Assembly: GCA_002943765.1 (NCBI GenBank)
Contig: PQWQ01000001.1
Location: forward strand, 3,259,501-3,323,500
Source of the DNA: Psoroptes ovis
Lineage: Eukaryota; Arthropoda; Arachnida; Sarcoptiformes; Psoroptidae
Reading direction: 5' to 3'
Length of the DNA: 64,000 nucleotides
The notes under the pieces are model-generated. The model was not told the DNA's origin and did no database searches. It saw only the letters and a list, made by a program, of their open reading frames with translations. A program made the position numbers and the translations under genes. How positions within the stretch are numbered: the first letter of the stretch is position 1; the number at the start of each line of letters is the position of its first letter. This document shows, piece by piece, positions 1 to 10,303 of the stretch.

Positions 1-1
1 C

Positions 2-3000
2 ATAACACCGATGTATGTCAAAAAACTGTTGCTAAAAGAAAAACCAACAAACGAAAATATATTCACTCTGGGAGCAAATGTTCATATAAAAGGCATATGT
101 ACGACAACAGTAAAAATTGAAAATATTGAACATGAAGTTAAATTTTATGTTGTACCGCATAGAAAAGATATAATCGCTTTAGGCAGGGATGCAATGCGAA
201 GTTTCGGAATAAGTATTACTCCAGAAGATGAAAACAGATGGAAAGTAAAAATTAATATTGGTCAGAGTAAAGAAAAGGACGTTGAAGACCACGATATAAG
301 AAAATTATTGAAAAGGTACAAAGATGTTTTTGCTAAAAATAAAGAAGATATTGGATGTATAAAAAATGAAATGGCACAAATTCATCTATCAAATGAAATA
401 CCGATTACATGCCGTCCTTACCCCTGTACAGCGATGGACCAGGAAATAATCGATAAAGAAATTGACCGGTTATTGAAAATGGATGTGATTGAACCATCAA
501 ACTCACCATTCTGTTTTCCAATAGTACTGGTTGATAAGAAAGATGAAGGAAAAAAAACAAGATTATGTGTTGATTATAGAAAATTGAATGCCGTAACAAT
601 TGTAGAACATTATCCCATGCCGAAAATATCAGATATTGATGAACGGTTGATAAATTCGACGTATTTTACAACTTTAGATATTAGTCAAGGATACTATCAT
701 GTGATGATGGATCCAAATGATCGTGGCAAAACAGGATTTGTGACAAAATACGACCAGTATCAATGGAAAAGACTACCATTTGGATTAAAAAACGCTCCGA
801 TGATTTTCCAAAGAATCATATGGTCATTAATAAAAAGAAATAATCTACACATGTACTGTCACAACTATATTGATGACATTATTATTTTCTCAAGAACAAA
901 GAAGGAACATCTTACGCATTTGGATAATGTAATGAACGTTTTGCTGAAAGAAAATATAAAATTAAAATTGTCGAAATGTACCTTTGGTATGAAATCTATT
1001 ATATTTTTGGGACATAAGATCTCTGAACATGGAATCGCTCCATGCAAATCAAATATTGAAGCAATAATAAAAGCAGAACCACCTAAAAATTTGAAAGATT
1101 TAAGGGGATTTCTTGGCAAAATCAATTATTACCATAAATTCATTCCGAATAGAGCGGAAACGACGTATTATCTAACGGAATTATTGAAGAAAAATCAGAA
1201 ATGGGAATGGACCGAAAATCAACAAAAAGAATTTGAAAATTTGAAAAATTTGCTTATCAAAGAACCTATTTTAAAATTGTTCAATCCTGAAATGGAAATT
1301 AAAATTTACACAGACGCAAGTTTAAAAGGTATTGGTGCAGTATTGAAACAAATTCATCCCAATGAACAAGAATATCCTGTCGCTTACTTTTCAAAAAAGT
1401 TGCTGCCATATCAACAAAGATATTCAGCATCTGAATTAGAATGCTTAGCAATTCTTGAAGCGGTAGAATATTGGCATTATTGGTTAGTTGGACAAAATTT
1501 CACTATCGTTACTGATCACAAACCGTTGGAAAGCCTGAAAAAAATAAAAAAGCCGAAAACAAGGTTGTTCAATTGGGCTTTGCGGCTAAGCTCGTATCAA
1601 TTTAATATTGTGTACAGAAAGGGCGTTGATAATCAAGAAGCCGATTACCTCTCACGCCATCCGATCCATGATTTAGAAGAAATGGCTAAAGCTCCGATGA
1701 TCATGTTTACAAATCTTTGGGAAGATACTGATAAAATTATGGCAATTCAAAAAAATTATAATCCGAAACAGTTGAATAAATGCTATGAAAAAAATGGAAT
1801 TATTTATCGAAAGAAAAAGAATTTTGAACAAATCTTCATCCCAAAAGAGGAAGCGGAAAACGAACTCAGACGAACTCATCACGAATTTGGCCATATAGGC
1901 TCAGTCCATTTATACGAGCATTATTCCAGAAGATATTACACCCCAGATATTATGAAGATCATTAAAAAAGTGGTGCAAAATTGTGAGGTGTGTAATATCA
2001 CCAAGAAAAACTCTTATCGTCTTGGATTTATGGGTCAAATAGGACCAGCGAAATTACCATTCGAAATCATCCATATCGACACAATAGGAGGATTCCAAAG
2101 TTTTGGATCAAATAAACGATTTTTACATCTAGCAATCGATGCTTTTACAAGATTTATATGGATTATTTGTTCAAAGACGCAGACGGCAAAAGATATGATA
2201 AATTTGGTCAAAAAAATTCAAAGCGTAACGAAACCAAAATTGATTATTGCTGACCAATATCCGGCAATAAAAGGAACCGAATTCAAAACGTACTTAAAGA
2301 GGAACAACATAGGTATTATGTTTATCCCGAGGGATCATCCTTCCAGTAATGGGATCGTCGAACGTGTAAACCAAACAATTTGCGATCGAATCCGTCATAA
2401 AATATACGAAACATCTAAAGAAAAAAGGACGTTATCCTGGGCAACGCATGCTGCAAAAGCAGCTGAAGAATACAATAAAACCATTCATAGTGTCACAAAG
2501 TATTCCCCATTATTTCTGTTGACAGGGTATGATGCTGAAAAAATATTAGGACCGGAGGAAGTAGTAGAAGCACGAAAAATTGCTTTTCAAAATTCAAATT
2601 TAATGCATGAAAAAAATAAGAAAAAATATGATGAAACAAGAAAAGAATTACCATTGGAAGTAATCGACGAAGTGTATGTCTCCAAAGGAAACGCTTTGAA
2701 CCGGAAAAAATTGGACGCAAGATTTGAAGGCCCGTTTCCAGTGGTCGATAAAGAAGGGAATACAATGCTGAAAATCCAGAAGAAGGGAAAATTAGAAAAA
2801 GTTCACATTTCCCAAGTCAAGCCAAAATTTCATCCGTGTAATATGGTGCTATTGACTTCACTAATGCTGATACACCTAGCTAATGGGAAATATGAACCCT
2901 CCGTCGCAGATCCTATTGTTTGGGAAAAAACCGATCATACTATCACAAAAGAATTAGTTAATACCTATTATTATATTCGTTTAGTAAATCCATGTAGTAT

Positions 3001-4417
3001 CCTTAAAAGAACGGATAGACGTTTTGAATGTAACGCAAGATATGATTTCTGGATAATGGAAACAATAAATAAAAATTGCGATAAGATTAATATAACATAT
3101 GATGACTTTATGGAAGAAAACCGGCGAAGAAAAAGATTTGTTGGAAGTATTTTAAAAGGTACGAAATTCTTATTCGAAAATTACGATAAGGTATTACATA
3201 TTGGACAAACGATAGTTGGATTTGTAACTAATTGGTTTGAACGAAAGAAAATAAAGTCATTGAAAGAAACACAAAGAAAACAGCAAGAACAAATCAAGGT
3301 TTTAATGAACTCTCAAAAAGAAATATTGAAGGAAATGGTGGACAAGTTGGATAAGATGGGCGAAATACAAATGAACAACAGAAAAACCATGGAAGATTTA
3401 ATAGATGGTCTACATTATGACCTTATGGTGGGATCACAAATGGTGACTATCAGTCAAAATCTGAAAAAATTCTTTAATGAATTGGCTCGTGGTATAATCC
3501 CAATAGAATTTGAATTATTGTTTCCCGGAATCGTTACCTCCGAAGATAAATATGAACAATGGGAATTCGTTGGATGTGATTTGTCATCACATTCCGATTT
3601 AATTTTGGAATTTATACAACCTCAACCGTATGACGAATTAATCGTATATGAAAGCCATCCCTTTACTTTATATAAACAACAAGAAGATAAATTTTGTATG
3701 TACGAATACAGTGGCCCACGATACATGCTGTATAATCTAGAAAAAGATTGCGTAAAAAGACTCCATTTACATCCTCATCATAAGAAACGTTCAGAAAGTT
3801 TTATTATAAATAAACCAACAAGCTGTCAAGAGGATGATGAAATAGAAAAATTATGGGTAAAGAAATTTTGTGAAACAAAATCAAAATTCAATCAAGAAGA
3901 ACTACAAATTCATTATAACAATAAATTTATTTTTGTATATTGTTACAAACAATTGATAACGATCGAAAACATAACAAGTGAATGCGAAAACAAAATTTAT
4001 AAAATCCCACAGAAGAAGGAGTTTATCGCTGGAAGTTTCCATCACAGACCATCAGTACGCAAAACGCTGGGAAATCATTCATTCCATTTGTATGAAAACG
4101 AATTGATTGGGAAAAACTTATACAGTGGAATTTATAATTATTCGATCCAAACGAAAAACATAGATCAATTACTAGCGGAAATGAATAATCTTGATGAACC
4201 TGAAGAAGATCGTTTTAATAAATGGTTGATGCTTATTCCAACAGGAGTCTGTTTATTGATTATTATCGCTGGTGTACTCATCGTAATATTGAGAAGGATA
4301 AAATTGACAAAGAAGAAGAGAAAAATATTAGAACGATCGCAAGAATTCATCGAGTTGGAAAATCAAGCTAGATCACAAGGATCAAATAGTCCAGAAGTAG
4401 ATGATACCGCTGTGTAA
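2..4417 (+). CDS. Pol-Env polyprotein of endogenous retroelement (5' partial)
   Basis: The frame is open from the window edge to the TAA at 4415-4417, so the first ATG (11) is probably not the true start. Numbering from that Met: C-terminal protease remnant with a LGRD motif near 57; RT with YIDD at 286-289; RNase H with Asp435 in a TDAS motif; integrase HHCC zinc finger near 620-665 and a D,D-35-E triad at Asp690, Asp748, Glu784; a GPF motif after it. Env starts near Met945 with a hydrophobic leader, has a basic furin-like site RRRKR at 1038-1042 followed by a hydrophobic stretch, a coiled-coil-like Lys/Gln/Glu region, many cysteines, a membrane span at about 1405-1429 and a short basic tail. 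This layout matches the class of Env related to baculovirus F proteins. All catalytic residues seen are intact and there is no stop between Pol and Env. Whether Env is made by splicing or cleavage cannot be told. Confidence 0.9.
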   Translation: MTPMYVKKLLLKEKPTNENIFTLGANVHIKGICTTTVKIENIEHEVKFYVVPHRKDIIALGRDAMRSFGISITPEDENRWKVKINIGQSKEKDVEDHDIRKLLKRYKDVFAKNKEDIGCIKNEMAQIHLSNEIPITCRPYPCTAMDQEIIDKEIDRLLKMDVIEPSNSPFCFPIVLVDKKDEGKKTRLCVDYRKLNAVTIVEHYPMPKISDIDERLINSTYFTTLDISQGYYHVMMDPNDRGKTGFVTKYDQYQWKRLPFGLKNAPMIFQRIIWSLIKRNNLHMYCHNYIDDIIIFSRTKKEHLTHLDNVMNVLLKENIKLKLSKCTFGMKSIIFLGHKISEHGIAPCKSNIEAIIKAEPPKNLKDLRGFLGKINYYHKFIPNRAETTYYLTELLKKNQKWEWTENQQKEFENLKNLLIKEPILKLFNPEMEIKIYTDASLKGIGAVLKQIHPNEQEYPVAYFSKKLLPYQQRYSASELECLAILEAVEYWHYWLVGQNFTIVTDHKPLESLKKIKKPKTRLFNWALRLSSYQFNIVYRKGVDNQEADYLSRHPIHDLEEMAKAPMIMFTNLWEDTDKIMAIQKNYNPKQLNKCYEKNGIIYRKKKNFEQIFIPKEEAENELRRTHHEFGHIGSVHLYEHYSRRYYTPDIMKIIKKVVQNCEVCNITKKNSYRLGFMGQIGPAKLPFEIIHIDTIGGFQSFGSNKRFLHLAIDAFTRFIWIICSKTQTAKDMINLVKKIQSVTKPKLIIADQYPAIKGTEFKTYLKRNNIGIMFIPRDHPSSNGIVERVNQTICDRIRHKIYETSKEKRTLSWATHAAKAAEEYNKTIHSVTKYSPLFLLTGYDAEKILGPEEVVEARKIAFQNSNLMHEKNKKKYDETRKELPLEVIDEVYVSKGNALNRKKLDARFEGPFPVVDKEGNTMLKIQKKGKLEKVHISQVKPKFHPCNMVLLTSLMLIHLANGKYEPSVADPIVWEKTDHTITKELVNTYYYIRLVNPCSILKRTDRRFECNARYDFWIMETINKNCDKINITYDDFMEENRRRKRFVGSILKGTKFLFENYDKVLHIGQTIVGFVTNWFERKKIKSLKETQRKQQEQIKVLMNSQKEILKEMVDKLDKMGEIQMNNRKTMEDLIDGLHYDLMVGSQMVTISQNLKKFFNELARGIIPIEFELLFPGIVTSEDKYEQWEFVGCDLSSHSDLILEFIQPQPYDELIVYESHPFTLYKQQEDKFCMYEYSGPRYMLYNLEKDCVKRLHLHPHHKKRSESFIINKPTSCQEDDEIEKLWVKKFCETKSKFNQEELQIHYNNKFIFVYCYKQLITIENITSECENKIYKIPQKKEFIAGSFHHRPSVRKTLGNHSFHLYENELIGKNLYSGIYNYSIQTKNIDQLLAEMNNLDEPEEDRFNKWLMLIPTGVCLLIIIAGVLIVILRRIKLTKKKRKILERSQEFIELENQARSQGSNSPEVDDTAV

Positions 4418-4487
4418 ACGAAATTGATGTCAATCCAAAATAAAGTTGCGTTTTTTCACCCCCCCCCCGTATTGTTTTTTTTTTTTT

Positions 4488-4497
4488 AGAGGGGAGA
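4488..4497 (+). other. Polypurine tract of the env-bearing element
   Basis: A 10-base purine run lies 70 bases after the env stop and directly before a TGTAATAG start. This is where a plus-strand primer tract is expected in an LTR element. Confidence 0.6.
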
Positions 4498-4981
4498 TGT
4501 AATAGAAATGGTAGTTATTGATCTAAAGAGATGTTATTTAACATCATTAATCTTTAAATCGTTAGCTTAATGATGATAATGTTTAGCTGATTACCATATT
4601 TGGCAAAAATTCCAATTTAATCACATTGGCTAAACATGCACATCGTTATGATTTAAAGTATTCAAAACATCCTCGATTTAATTACCTTTCTATCACATTC
4701 CTTTCTCATAATGTATATATTTTCCGTCATTTTAATAAAAAAAAAAATTGTCAATTATGATTCAGTCAGTCGTTATTTTTCATCAAATGTTGTCATTGTC
4801 ATTGTCATTATCATTTTTTTATCAATAAATAAAATTTTTACAAAAAAAAAACTTGTTGTTGTGTTATAAGTTTATTTTCGTGAAAAAAGAAAGTTAAATT
4901 CAACAAAAAAATTGCGTTCCCCACCACGTATATCTTATATGAATATTGAAAACGAAGATTGCTTCATCAATGTAAATTACA
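4498..4981 (+). repeat. Candidate 3' LTR of the env-bearing element
   Basis: Begins TGTAA right after the polypurine tract and could end at TTACA (4977-4981), a short inverted repeat typical of LTR ends. An AATAAA lies inside, near 4825. The 5' LTR is outside the window, so the right boundary is uncertain and a shorter or longer LTR is possible. Confidence 0.4.
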
Positions 4982-6774
4982 AAAGTTTTTCTCGTTTTTG
5001 AATTTCTTTCGTTGTTTTAGGCTGATTTTAATTTAATAGTGATAATTCCTAATGATATAAAAACAAAAAAGAAACAGAAAATGACCGATAAAAATTCATA
5101 CATTTTGTAAATATCATTTTTTCCATCTATTTATTCGTATGTTTTTCATTAATTTTTATTTTGACCATTCATGTTTTGATATAATTTGATCTGTTTTTGC
5201 TGTTTTTTGGTGATGTTTACTTCTTGGTTTGGCTGTCATTTATGTTTATTTAACTTTCTTTTTTTCAATCAACAATGAATCATTTTCAGTCATTTCCAGA
5301 CATTTTAGATTTCAAATAAAAAAAACATTTTTCATATCTTGATAAAAGGTTTATTTCCATAAATTAATATAAGATAAATGAATGAATAAATTAGAAATTT
5401 AAGTTTGCAAGGTTTACACATCACGTTTACATTTTTGTTTTTTATTTTCTATCAATTTTTCCCCATTTTATATCTCAATTCATTCTATTCATACATTTAT
5501 TTGTTCCGTTTTGCCAGACTTGTTTTTTTTCGATTGAAAAAAATTATGTCAAAAAAAATGTATTCAACAGGGGAAAATGTCACTGTAAAAAAATAAAAAT
5601 GAAAAAAAAAAAACAAATTAATGATTAAATTGTGGTAAATATGAAAATTATTCACATAAATTATTTGATAAAATAAAATAGCATTACTTTACAATAGAGA
5701 AACAAACCAATAAAAAACCTTCAAGGCAAAATTTACAATCATTATCAAATTCATTTTGACATTTGACTAATTTGATAATCAAATTAATTCCCCATTTATT
5801 AATCGATAGAGAAATGGAATGTTCCTTTCATTTTTCTTCTCCTTCTTCTTGGTTGATTCTTTTAATTTGAAATTTGACACAGTTGGCAAAACTTGAGCAA
5901 AACTCTATTTATTTTCCATGGGGAATGGAATTGAGAAAAATTCAAACTGTAACTGAAATCTTCATATTTCTTTGAACCGATAAAAAATGGAAAGTTTCAT
6001 TATCGCCTTTTCGATCAGAAAAAAAAACAATGAAAAATTCATTGTAACACATAAAATTCAATGGAAAAATTGAAACAAAAATATCAAAGTTTAAAATTTT
6101 TTCATGAAAAAATAAAATAAAATTGAATCGATTTTCTTTTTTTGTTCCACATTTCGTTTTCTCCACTGAAAAATGTGTGTTGACAAATCAATATCAATGA
6201 TAAAATGTGAGAAAAAATAAATAAAAATAGAGTAAATGATAAAAAAAATATGAAATAACCTATGAAATGATGATTATCACTATGAAATATAGGAAATAAT
6301 AGTAGTGATGAAATAGAATAGAGAATCGATGAATAAATTATGATTCATTGATCGAAGAAAAATTGGTTTTTCTCCTTCTATATTTTTCTTGGTTAAATTT
6401 GTTACATTCAAAATGATTGCCTTGAAAAAAGTAAAATTAAAAAAAAAAATACTGGAATCATGGTGTTGTTGGAATTACATATGACTCAATCGTATTGTTG
6501 ATACCCGAAAAATCCTAAGAATTTTGGACAAAATCGAAGTTATTTATATTTTTTCCAATTTTAAGTAAAAAAATTTTTTTTTGTGTATTCGAAACTACAT
6601 CAGAGTACATCATTGTATTAATCGAAATACAAGAGATATATATGATAGCTGATGTTGCAGCAAATTTGTTAATGTTTTCTTTTTAACAAATTAAAATGAA
6701 AATTTTAGTCATTTTACTCGTATCTCTTATTATTATTTTTTGTGAACATACCTTTGGGAATTTTATTTTGATAC
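4982..6774. other. Gene-free AT-rich stretch
   Basis: No frame with splice-site support or recognisable protein was seen on either strand. Short frames here are low-complexity Phe, Ile and Lys runs. Many A and T homopolymers are present. Confidence 0.6.
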
Positions 6775-7022
6775 TGTAGCAGTACGCGAATTTGATGATG
6801 AATAAATTAAGTTGAAAATCAATTTTGATGATTGGAAATTCAATGATTTTTTAATGATTGTTTTTAATGATTTTTGAAATAAGAAAAATGTAAGTTTATA
6901 TACAAAATTTTTAACAGAAATATGACAAATATTTGAAATGACAAATTGGTCATTATTGATTGATACTCTTAATCATCGATTGTGATTGGTTAGTTGGTTG
7001 GTGATGAAGGTTCATCACTACA
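6775..7022 (-). repeat. 3' LTR of the RT-deleted element
   Basis: 248 bases, identical by eye to 10052-10299. On the minus strand it follows the polypurine tract at 7023-7034 (AAAATAGGGAGG). Flanked on the left by the ATAC target duplication. Confidence 0.95.
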
Positions 7023-7027
7023 CCTCC

Positions 7028-8644
7028 CTATTTTGATTTAGGACGTCCACGACGTCTTGGAAGATAATCATCAATTGTGACTGATTTCTCAACGACAGCA
7101 GGCTTGACTCGTTCGATGTGTACGGTATCTTCGCCATGCTGCGTTCGAATGACCATATGATCACCACTGCGCTCTATTACACGGAAGGGTCCGATGTAAG
7201 GCGGTTGAAGAGCTGCAGGGTTCTCTTTTCGTATCCAGACATGAGTGCATGTCTGTAATGATGGTGGTTGATACGGCTCTAGACTAGATTTGACTCTAGT
7301 AGGCGTCGGATTGGTTTTGATCATTAGTTTTTGGAGCTGTTGAGTAAACTCTTCAGTTGTCCAAAGGTTGAAATCTAGTTCGGAATGAACTAGATCGGCT
7401 GGGCAAGTTAGTGGTGTTCCATAAAGAAGCTCAGCCGGCGACGCTTTGAGGTCGTCTTTCCGGATGGACCGAAGTCCGAACATGACGATCGGTAAGCTTC
7501 GAGTCCATTTCTTGATTCGATTCGCCATAATGGCTGTTTTAAGCGTCCGATGGAATCTCTCGATTATGCCATTGGAACGCGGATGATGGGCGGATGTTTG
7601 GATCCTATCGCTGCCCAGTAGCGCACAAAGTTCGGAGAAAAGGCGTGATTGGAATTGGGTTCCACGATCAGTTGTGATAACGTCGGGAACACCAAAACGT
7701 GCAAACCAGTTCTCAACGAATGCTTTGGCGATTGTTGATGCTTCGATGTTGGTTATCGGAACCGCCTCCGGCCAACGAGAAAAACGATCTATCATCGTTA
7801 GTATATATTTATAACCATCGGATTCGGGAAGCGGACCGACGATATCCAGATGGACGTGCTTAAACCGGACTGGTGGAACAGTAATGTTAACCGGTGGCAC
7901 TTTGATATGACGACCAATTTTTGACTGTTGACACGATAAACATTGATCGCACCAACGATTGATATCTTCTTTCATACCTGGCCAGAAGTACAATTCGGTG
8001 ATCATACGTCTGGTAGTTCGTTTGCCAGGATGAGATATGCCATGTACCTTATCGAAGATCATCTTTTTGATTGATGATGGTACAAATGGTCGTGGTTTGT
8101 CATTTTCATAAAAACAGACTATCTGATGATCGTCAATGATAGCTGTGTCAAATCGCAATTGCGGATTATCATTGATAAATTGCTTGATGGTAGGCAATTC
8201 CGCATTTTGTTTTTCAGAGATTAGCTTCGATGACAAGACCTGCTGAAGTTGTTGTTCAGCATCGGTGGAATCCACTCTGGTCAAGGCATCAGCGATAATA
8301 TTCGATTTACCTTGTATATGCTGAATATCGTTGGTGAATTCAGCAATATACGATAATTGTCTTCGCTGACGTGGACTTTGTCCAGTCAGTTTGTGTAACG
8401 CCGTTAATAATGGCTTATGGTCCGTATAGATGGTAAACGGACGACCTTCGAGTAGGTACTCAAAGTGTTTGATTGCCATTACGATCGCTGTTAATTCTTT
8501 ATCGAATGGTGCTAATATTTTTTCGCGATCGCTGAATTTCTTCGAGAAGAAACCCAGCGGCTGGATGTTTCCATTGACGTTCTGCTGTAATGTAGCTGCT
8601 ACTGCTACATCAGAGGCATCGGTAATAAGTTGTAATCTGGCATT
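7028..8644 (-). pseudogene. Pol remnant: RNase H and integrase without RT
   Basis: The frame begins abruptly with the first RNase H strand (LITDAS) at about 8644 and has no start codon. RNase H continues with TDHKPL and an IIADALTRV end. Integrase follows: HGISH plus CDQCLSC zinc finger, then Asp in HLDIVGPL, Asp in ITTDRGTQF and Glu in NGIIERFH, then a PYIGPF module. It ends RRRGRPKSK; its TAG lies inside the polypurine tract. All integrase residues are present. The whole RT, normally about 200-250 residues upstream, is missing, and the frame differs from protease, so Pol cannot be made from this copy. Confidence 0.88.
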
Positions 8645-9053
8645 ACAAGTACACTCAGTTGATTGATTTCTTTGGTTATGGCTTTCACTGCCAATGATGT
8701 TGTTAGATCGATTAAAGTTTTCTTGCGCAGATTAGGTGCCAGATTGAAAGATTCGAGGAAATCCGCACCTAATATCGGATTGATGGTGTCCGCCACGATA
8801 AAATTGAACACAAATAGTCGTTTCAACCCAAGGTCGATTGATAATGTTATTTGGCCAAAGACTTTGATTGGTGAGCCATTGGCCGCGACCAGTTTGAGAT
8901 ATGTCGGGCTGATTTTGTAAGACGAACTATATGGTACGATTGATATTTCTGATCCGGTATCGACGAGAAAGTTGAGCAAAGTTTTACGACAGCGGATGAA
9001 CAGGCGGAGGACCTCGGCACCCAGAGTGCTCAATGCTCTAGGGCCGGCAACTG
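8605..9053 (-). CDS. Retropepsin-type protease, reached by -1 frameshift
   Basis: The frame has no ATG near its start and is open through the gag overlap, so it is most likely translated by -1 frameshifting at 9054-9060. It contains the aspartic protease active site VDTGSEISIVP and the later ILGADFL flap-region motif. About 20 residues after the protease fold it runs across the deletion junction into RNase H DNA in the wrong frame and stops at TAG 8605-8607. The last 15 residues are therefore not native sequence. Confidence 0.82.
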
Positions 9054-10031
9054 GTTTTTTGCATCACCATAAGATGTTGATGGTGATGTGACAATAGGCG
9101 CAGATTGGCGCATTGGTGAACGCATCGGTGACGGTGCACGCGATGATGATCGTGATGAGGCACGCGAAGGTGCGCGTGATGATTGATTGAACATACAATG
9201 CATAGGATCAGCACATCTCCTAGCATTGTGGCGATATTTGAAATGGTTGTAACACCATTTGCCATTAGGATCATAACGACGTGATCGACTTCTGGATCTA
9301 TTTCGTCGTCTTCGCTGACAGTGCTGGTCATTACGGGAACTGACCGATTGCACTGATCTATTACGTTGTATTTCGAATAGATCGTCAGCGGTCTCTAGCA
9401 TCGCATTGAGATCAACGGTACTGTATTTTCCCGTTGTCTTGAAATCTTCGAGAAGTCGCTTCATTGCTACACGAACTCCGGCGGCTACGACGGTGTCCAG
9501 ATTCTTAAACCATCGGTTCATCACGATATCGAAGGAAACCGAATTGGTAGCCATTAATGCAAGATGCCGGTAAAATTCGGATGGTTTTCGATTACCAATG
9601 TGTTCAGTCAATAATTGGTTCATACGACTTTCGGCTGAAGGCGAAAATCGCGCGATGATAGCTTCGCACAGGGTCTTGTAAAGACCTGGCTCATAGTCTT
9701 GATCGATGATATCAGCAAGTTTGGTGCTAATATCGTTTGGAAAGCGACTTACCAGATGGTAATACTTGGTCTCTTCAGAGGTCACTTTCGCAACCTTGAA
9801 CTGTGCTTCGGCATTTCTGATCCAACCAGCAGGATTGTCGAACCAGAAATCTTGCAGTTTAACCGATACTGCTGAAGTTTCGGTGTTGTTAACGCTGTTG
9901 CTGCTTGCGGCGAGCTGCAGCTGTTCAATCAATTTCCTCATGTTCAATAGTTCGGTTTTCATCTCTGACACACACTCAGAGGGATTAAGATCGTCGGTAA
10001 TATCGCCAAGAAGATTGCCGGTTTTAGCCAT
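9030..10031 (-). CDS. Gag of the RT-deleted LTR element
   Basis: 333 residues from an ATG 20 bases inside the 5' LTR. Residues 60-210 form a capsid-like helical region with a WF...AEAQF start and a conserved SEFYRHL motif. Near the C terminus, after an Arg/Ser-rich stretch, is a CHCC finger (C-x2-H-x9-C-x5-C, starting CYNH) in place of the usual CCHC, then an Ala/Pro/Ser/Arg-rich tail. The frame ends TGA at 9030-9032 and overlaps protease in the -1 frame. It is intact, so this element could supply Gag. Confidence 0.88.
   Translation of the reverse strand: MAKTGNLLGDITDDLNPSECVSEMKTELLNMRKLIEQLQLAASSNSVNNTETSAVSVKLQDFWFDNPAGWIRNAEAQFKVAKVTSEETKYYHLVSRFPNDISTKLADIIDQDYEPGLYKTLCEAIIARFSPSAESRMNQLLTEHIGNRKPSEFYRHLALMATNSVSFDIVMNRWFKNLDTVVAAGVRVAMKRLLEDFKTTGKYSTVDLNAMLETADDLFEIQRNRSVQSVSSRNDQHCQRRRRNRSRSRSRRYDPNGKWCYNHFKYRHNARRCADPMHCMFNQSSRAPSRASSRSSSRAPSPMRSPMRQSAPIVTSPSTSYGDAKNQLPALEH
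9054..9060 (-). other. Putative -1 ribosomal frameshift heptamer between gag and protease
   Basis: The minus strand reads A AAA AAC in the gag frame, a classical -1 slippery heptamer, 22 bases before the gag stop. The protease frame is open across it in the -1 register and continues into the DTG region. Confidence 0.65.
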
Positions 10032-10032
10032 A

Positions 10033-10049
10033 GTACCGGGTCACCAAAT
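10033..10049 (-). other. Primer binding site resembling tRNA-Trp 3' end
   Basis: A few bases inside the 5' LTR the minus strand reads TTTGGTGACCCGG. TGGTGACCC is the complement of a tRNA 3' end (CCA plus six bases) as used by CsRn1-clade elements with tRNA-Trp. Only the first nine bases match well, so the tRNA assignment is probable, not certain. Confidence 0.55.
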
Positions 10050-10051
10050 GA

Positions 10052-10299
10052 TGTAGCAGTACGCGAATTTGATGATGAATAAATTAAGTTGAAAATCAAT
10101 TTTGATGATTGGAAATTCAATGATTTTTTAATGATTGTTTTTAATGATTTTTGAAATAAGAAAAATGTAAGTTTATATACAAAATTTTTAACAGAAATAT
10201 GACAAATATTTGAAATGACAAATTGGTCATTATTGATTGATACTCTTAATCATCGATTGTGATTGGTTAGTTGGTTGGTGATGAAGGTTCATCACTACA
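10052..10299 (-). repeat. 5' LTR of the RT-deleted element
   Basis: 248 bases with TGTAG/CTACA ends, identical by eye to 6775-7022. Followed on the right by ATAC, the second copy of the target duplication. Confidence 0.95.
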
Positions 10300-10303
10300 A
10301 TAC

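Larger units (their letters stand above)
1..4981 (+). mobile_element. Env-bearing Ty3/Gypsy-type endogenous retroelement, 5' end outside window
   Basis: The stretch holds one long pol-env frame (2-4417), then a C run and a T run (about 4459-4487), a purine tract at 4488-4497 (AGAGGGGAGA) and a sequence starting TGTAATAG that looks like the start of a 3' LTR. Domain order protease tail, RT, RNase H, integrase, Env is that of Ty3/Gypsy elements that carry env (errantivirus-like). The 5' LTR, gag and most of the protease are left of the window, so element length and target duplication cannot be seen. The 3' boundary at 4981 is a guess from a TGTAA...TTACA terminal match. Confidence 0.85.
6775..10299 (-). 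mobile_element. RT-deleted Ty3/Gypsy LTR element, CsRn1-like, complete with target duplication
   Basis: Two 248-base LTRs (6775-7022 and 10052-10299) read identical by eye and have TGTAG...CTACA ends. They are flanked by a 4-bp duplication ATAC (6771-6774 and 10300-10303). The element reads on the minus strand: 5' LTR, a primer site starting TGGTGACCC, gag, a protease in the -1 frame, then RNase H and integrase, then a polypurine tract and the 3' LTR. The RT domain is absent: protease runs into RNase H at about 8645-8660. The tRNA-Trp-like primer site and a CHCC Gag finger are hallmarks of the CsRn1 clade of Ty3/Gypsy elements. Identical LTRs imply a recent insertion of an already deleted, non-autonomous copy. 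Confidence 0.93.

Noticed and set aside
8430..10056. Plus-strand frames at 8430-8666, 8663-8920 and 9766-10056.
   Set aside because: They are antisense shadows of the gag, protease and RNase H frames of the LTR element.
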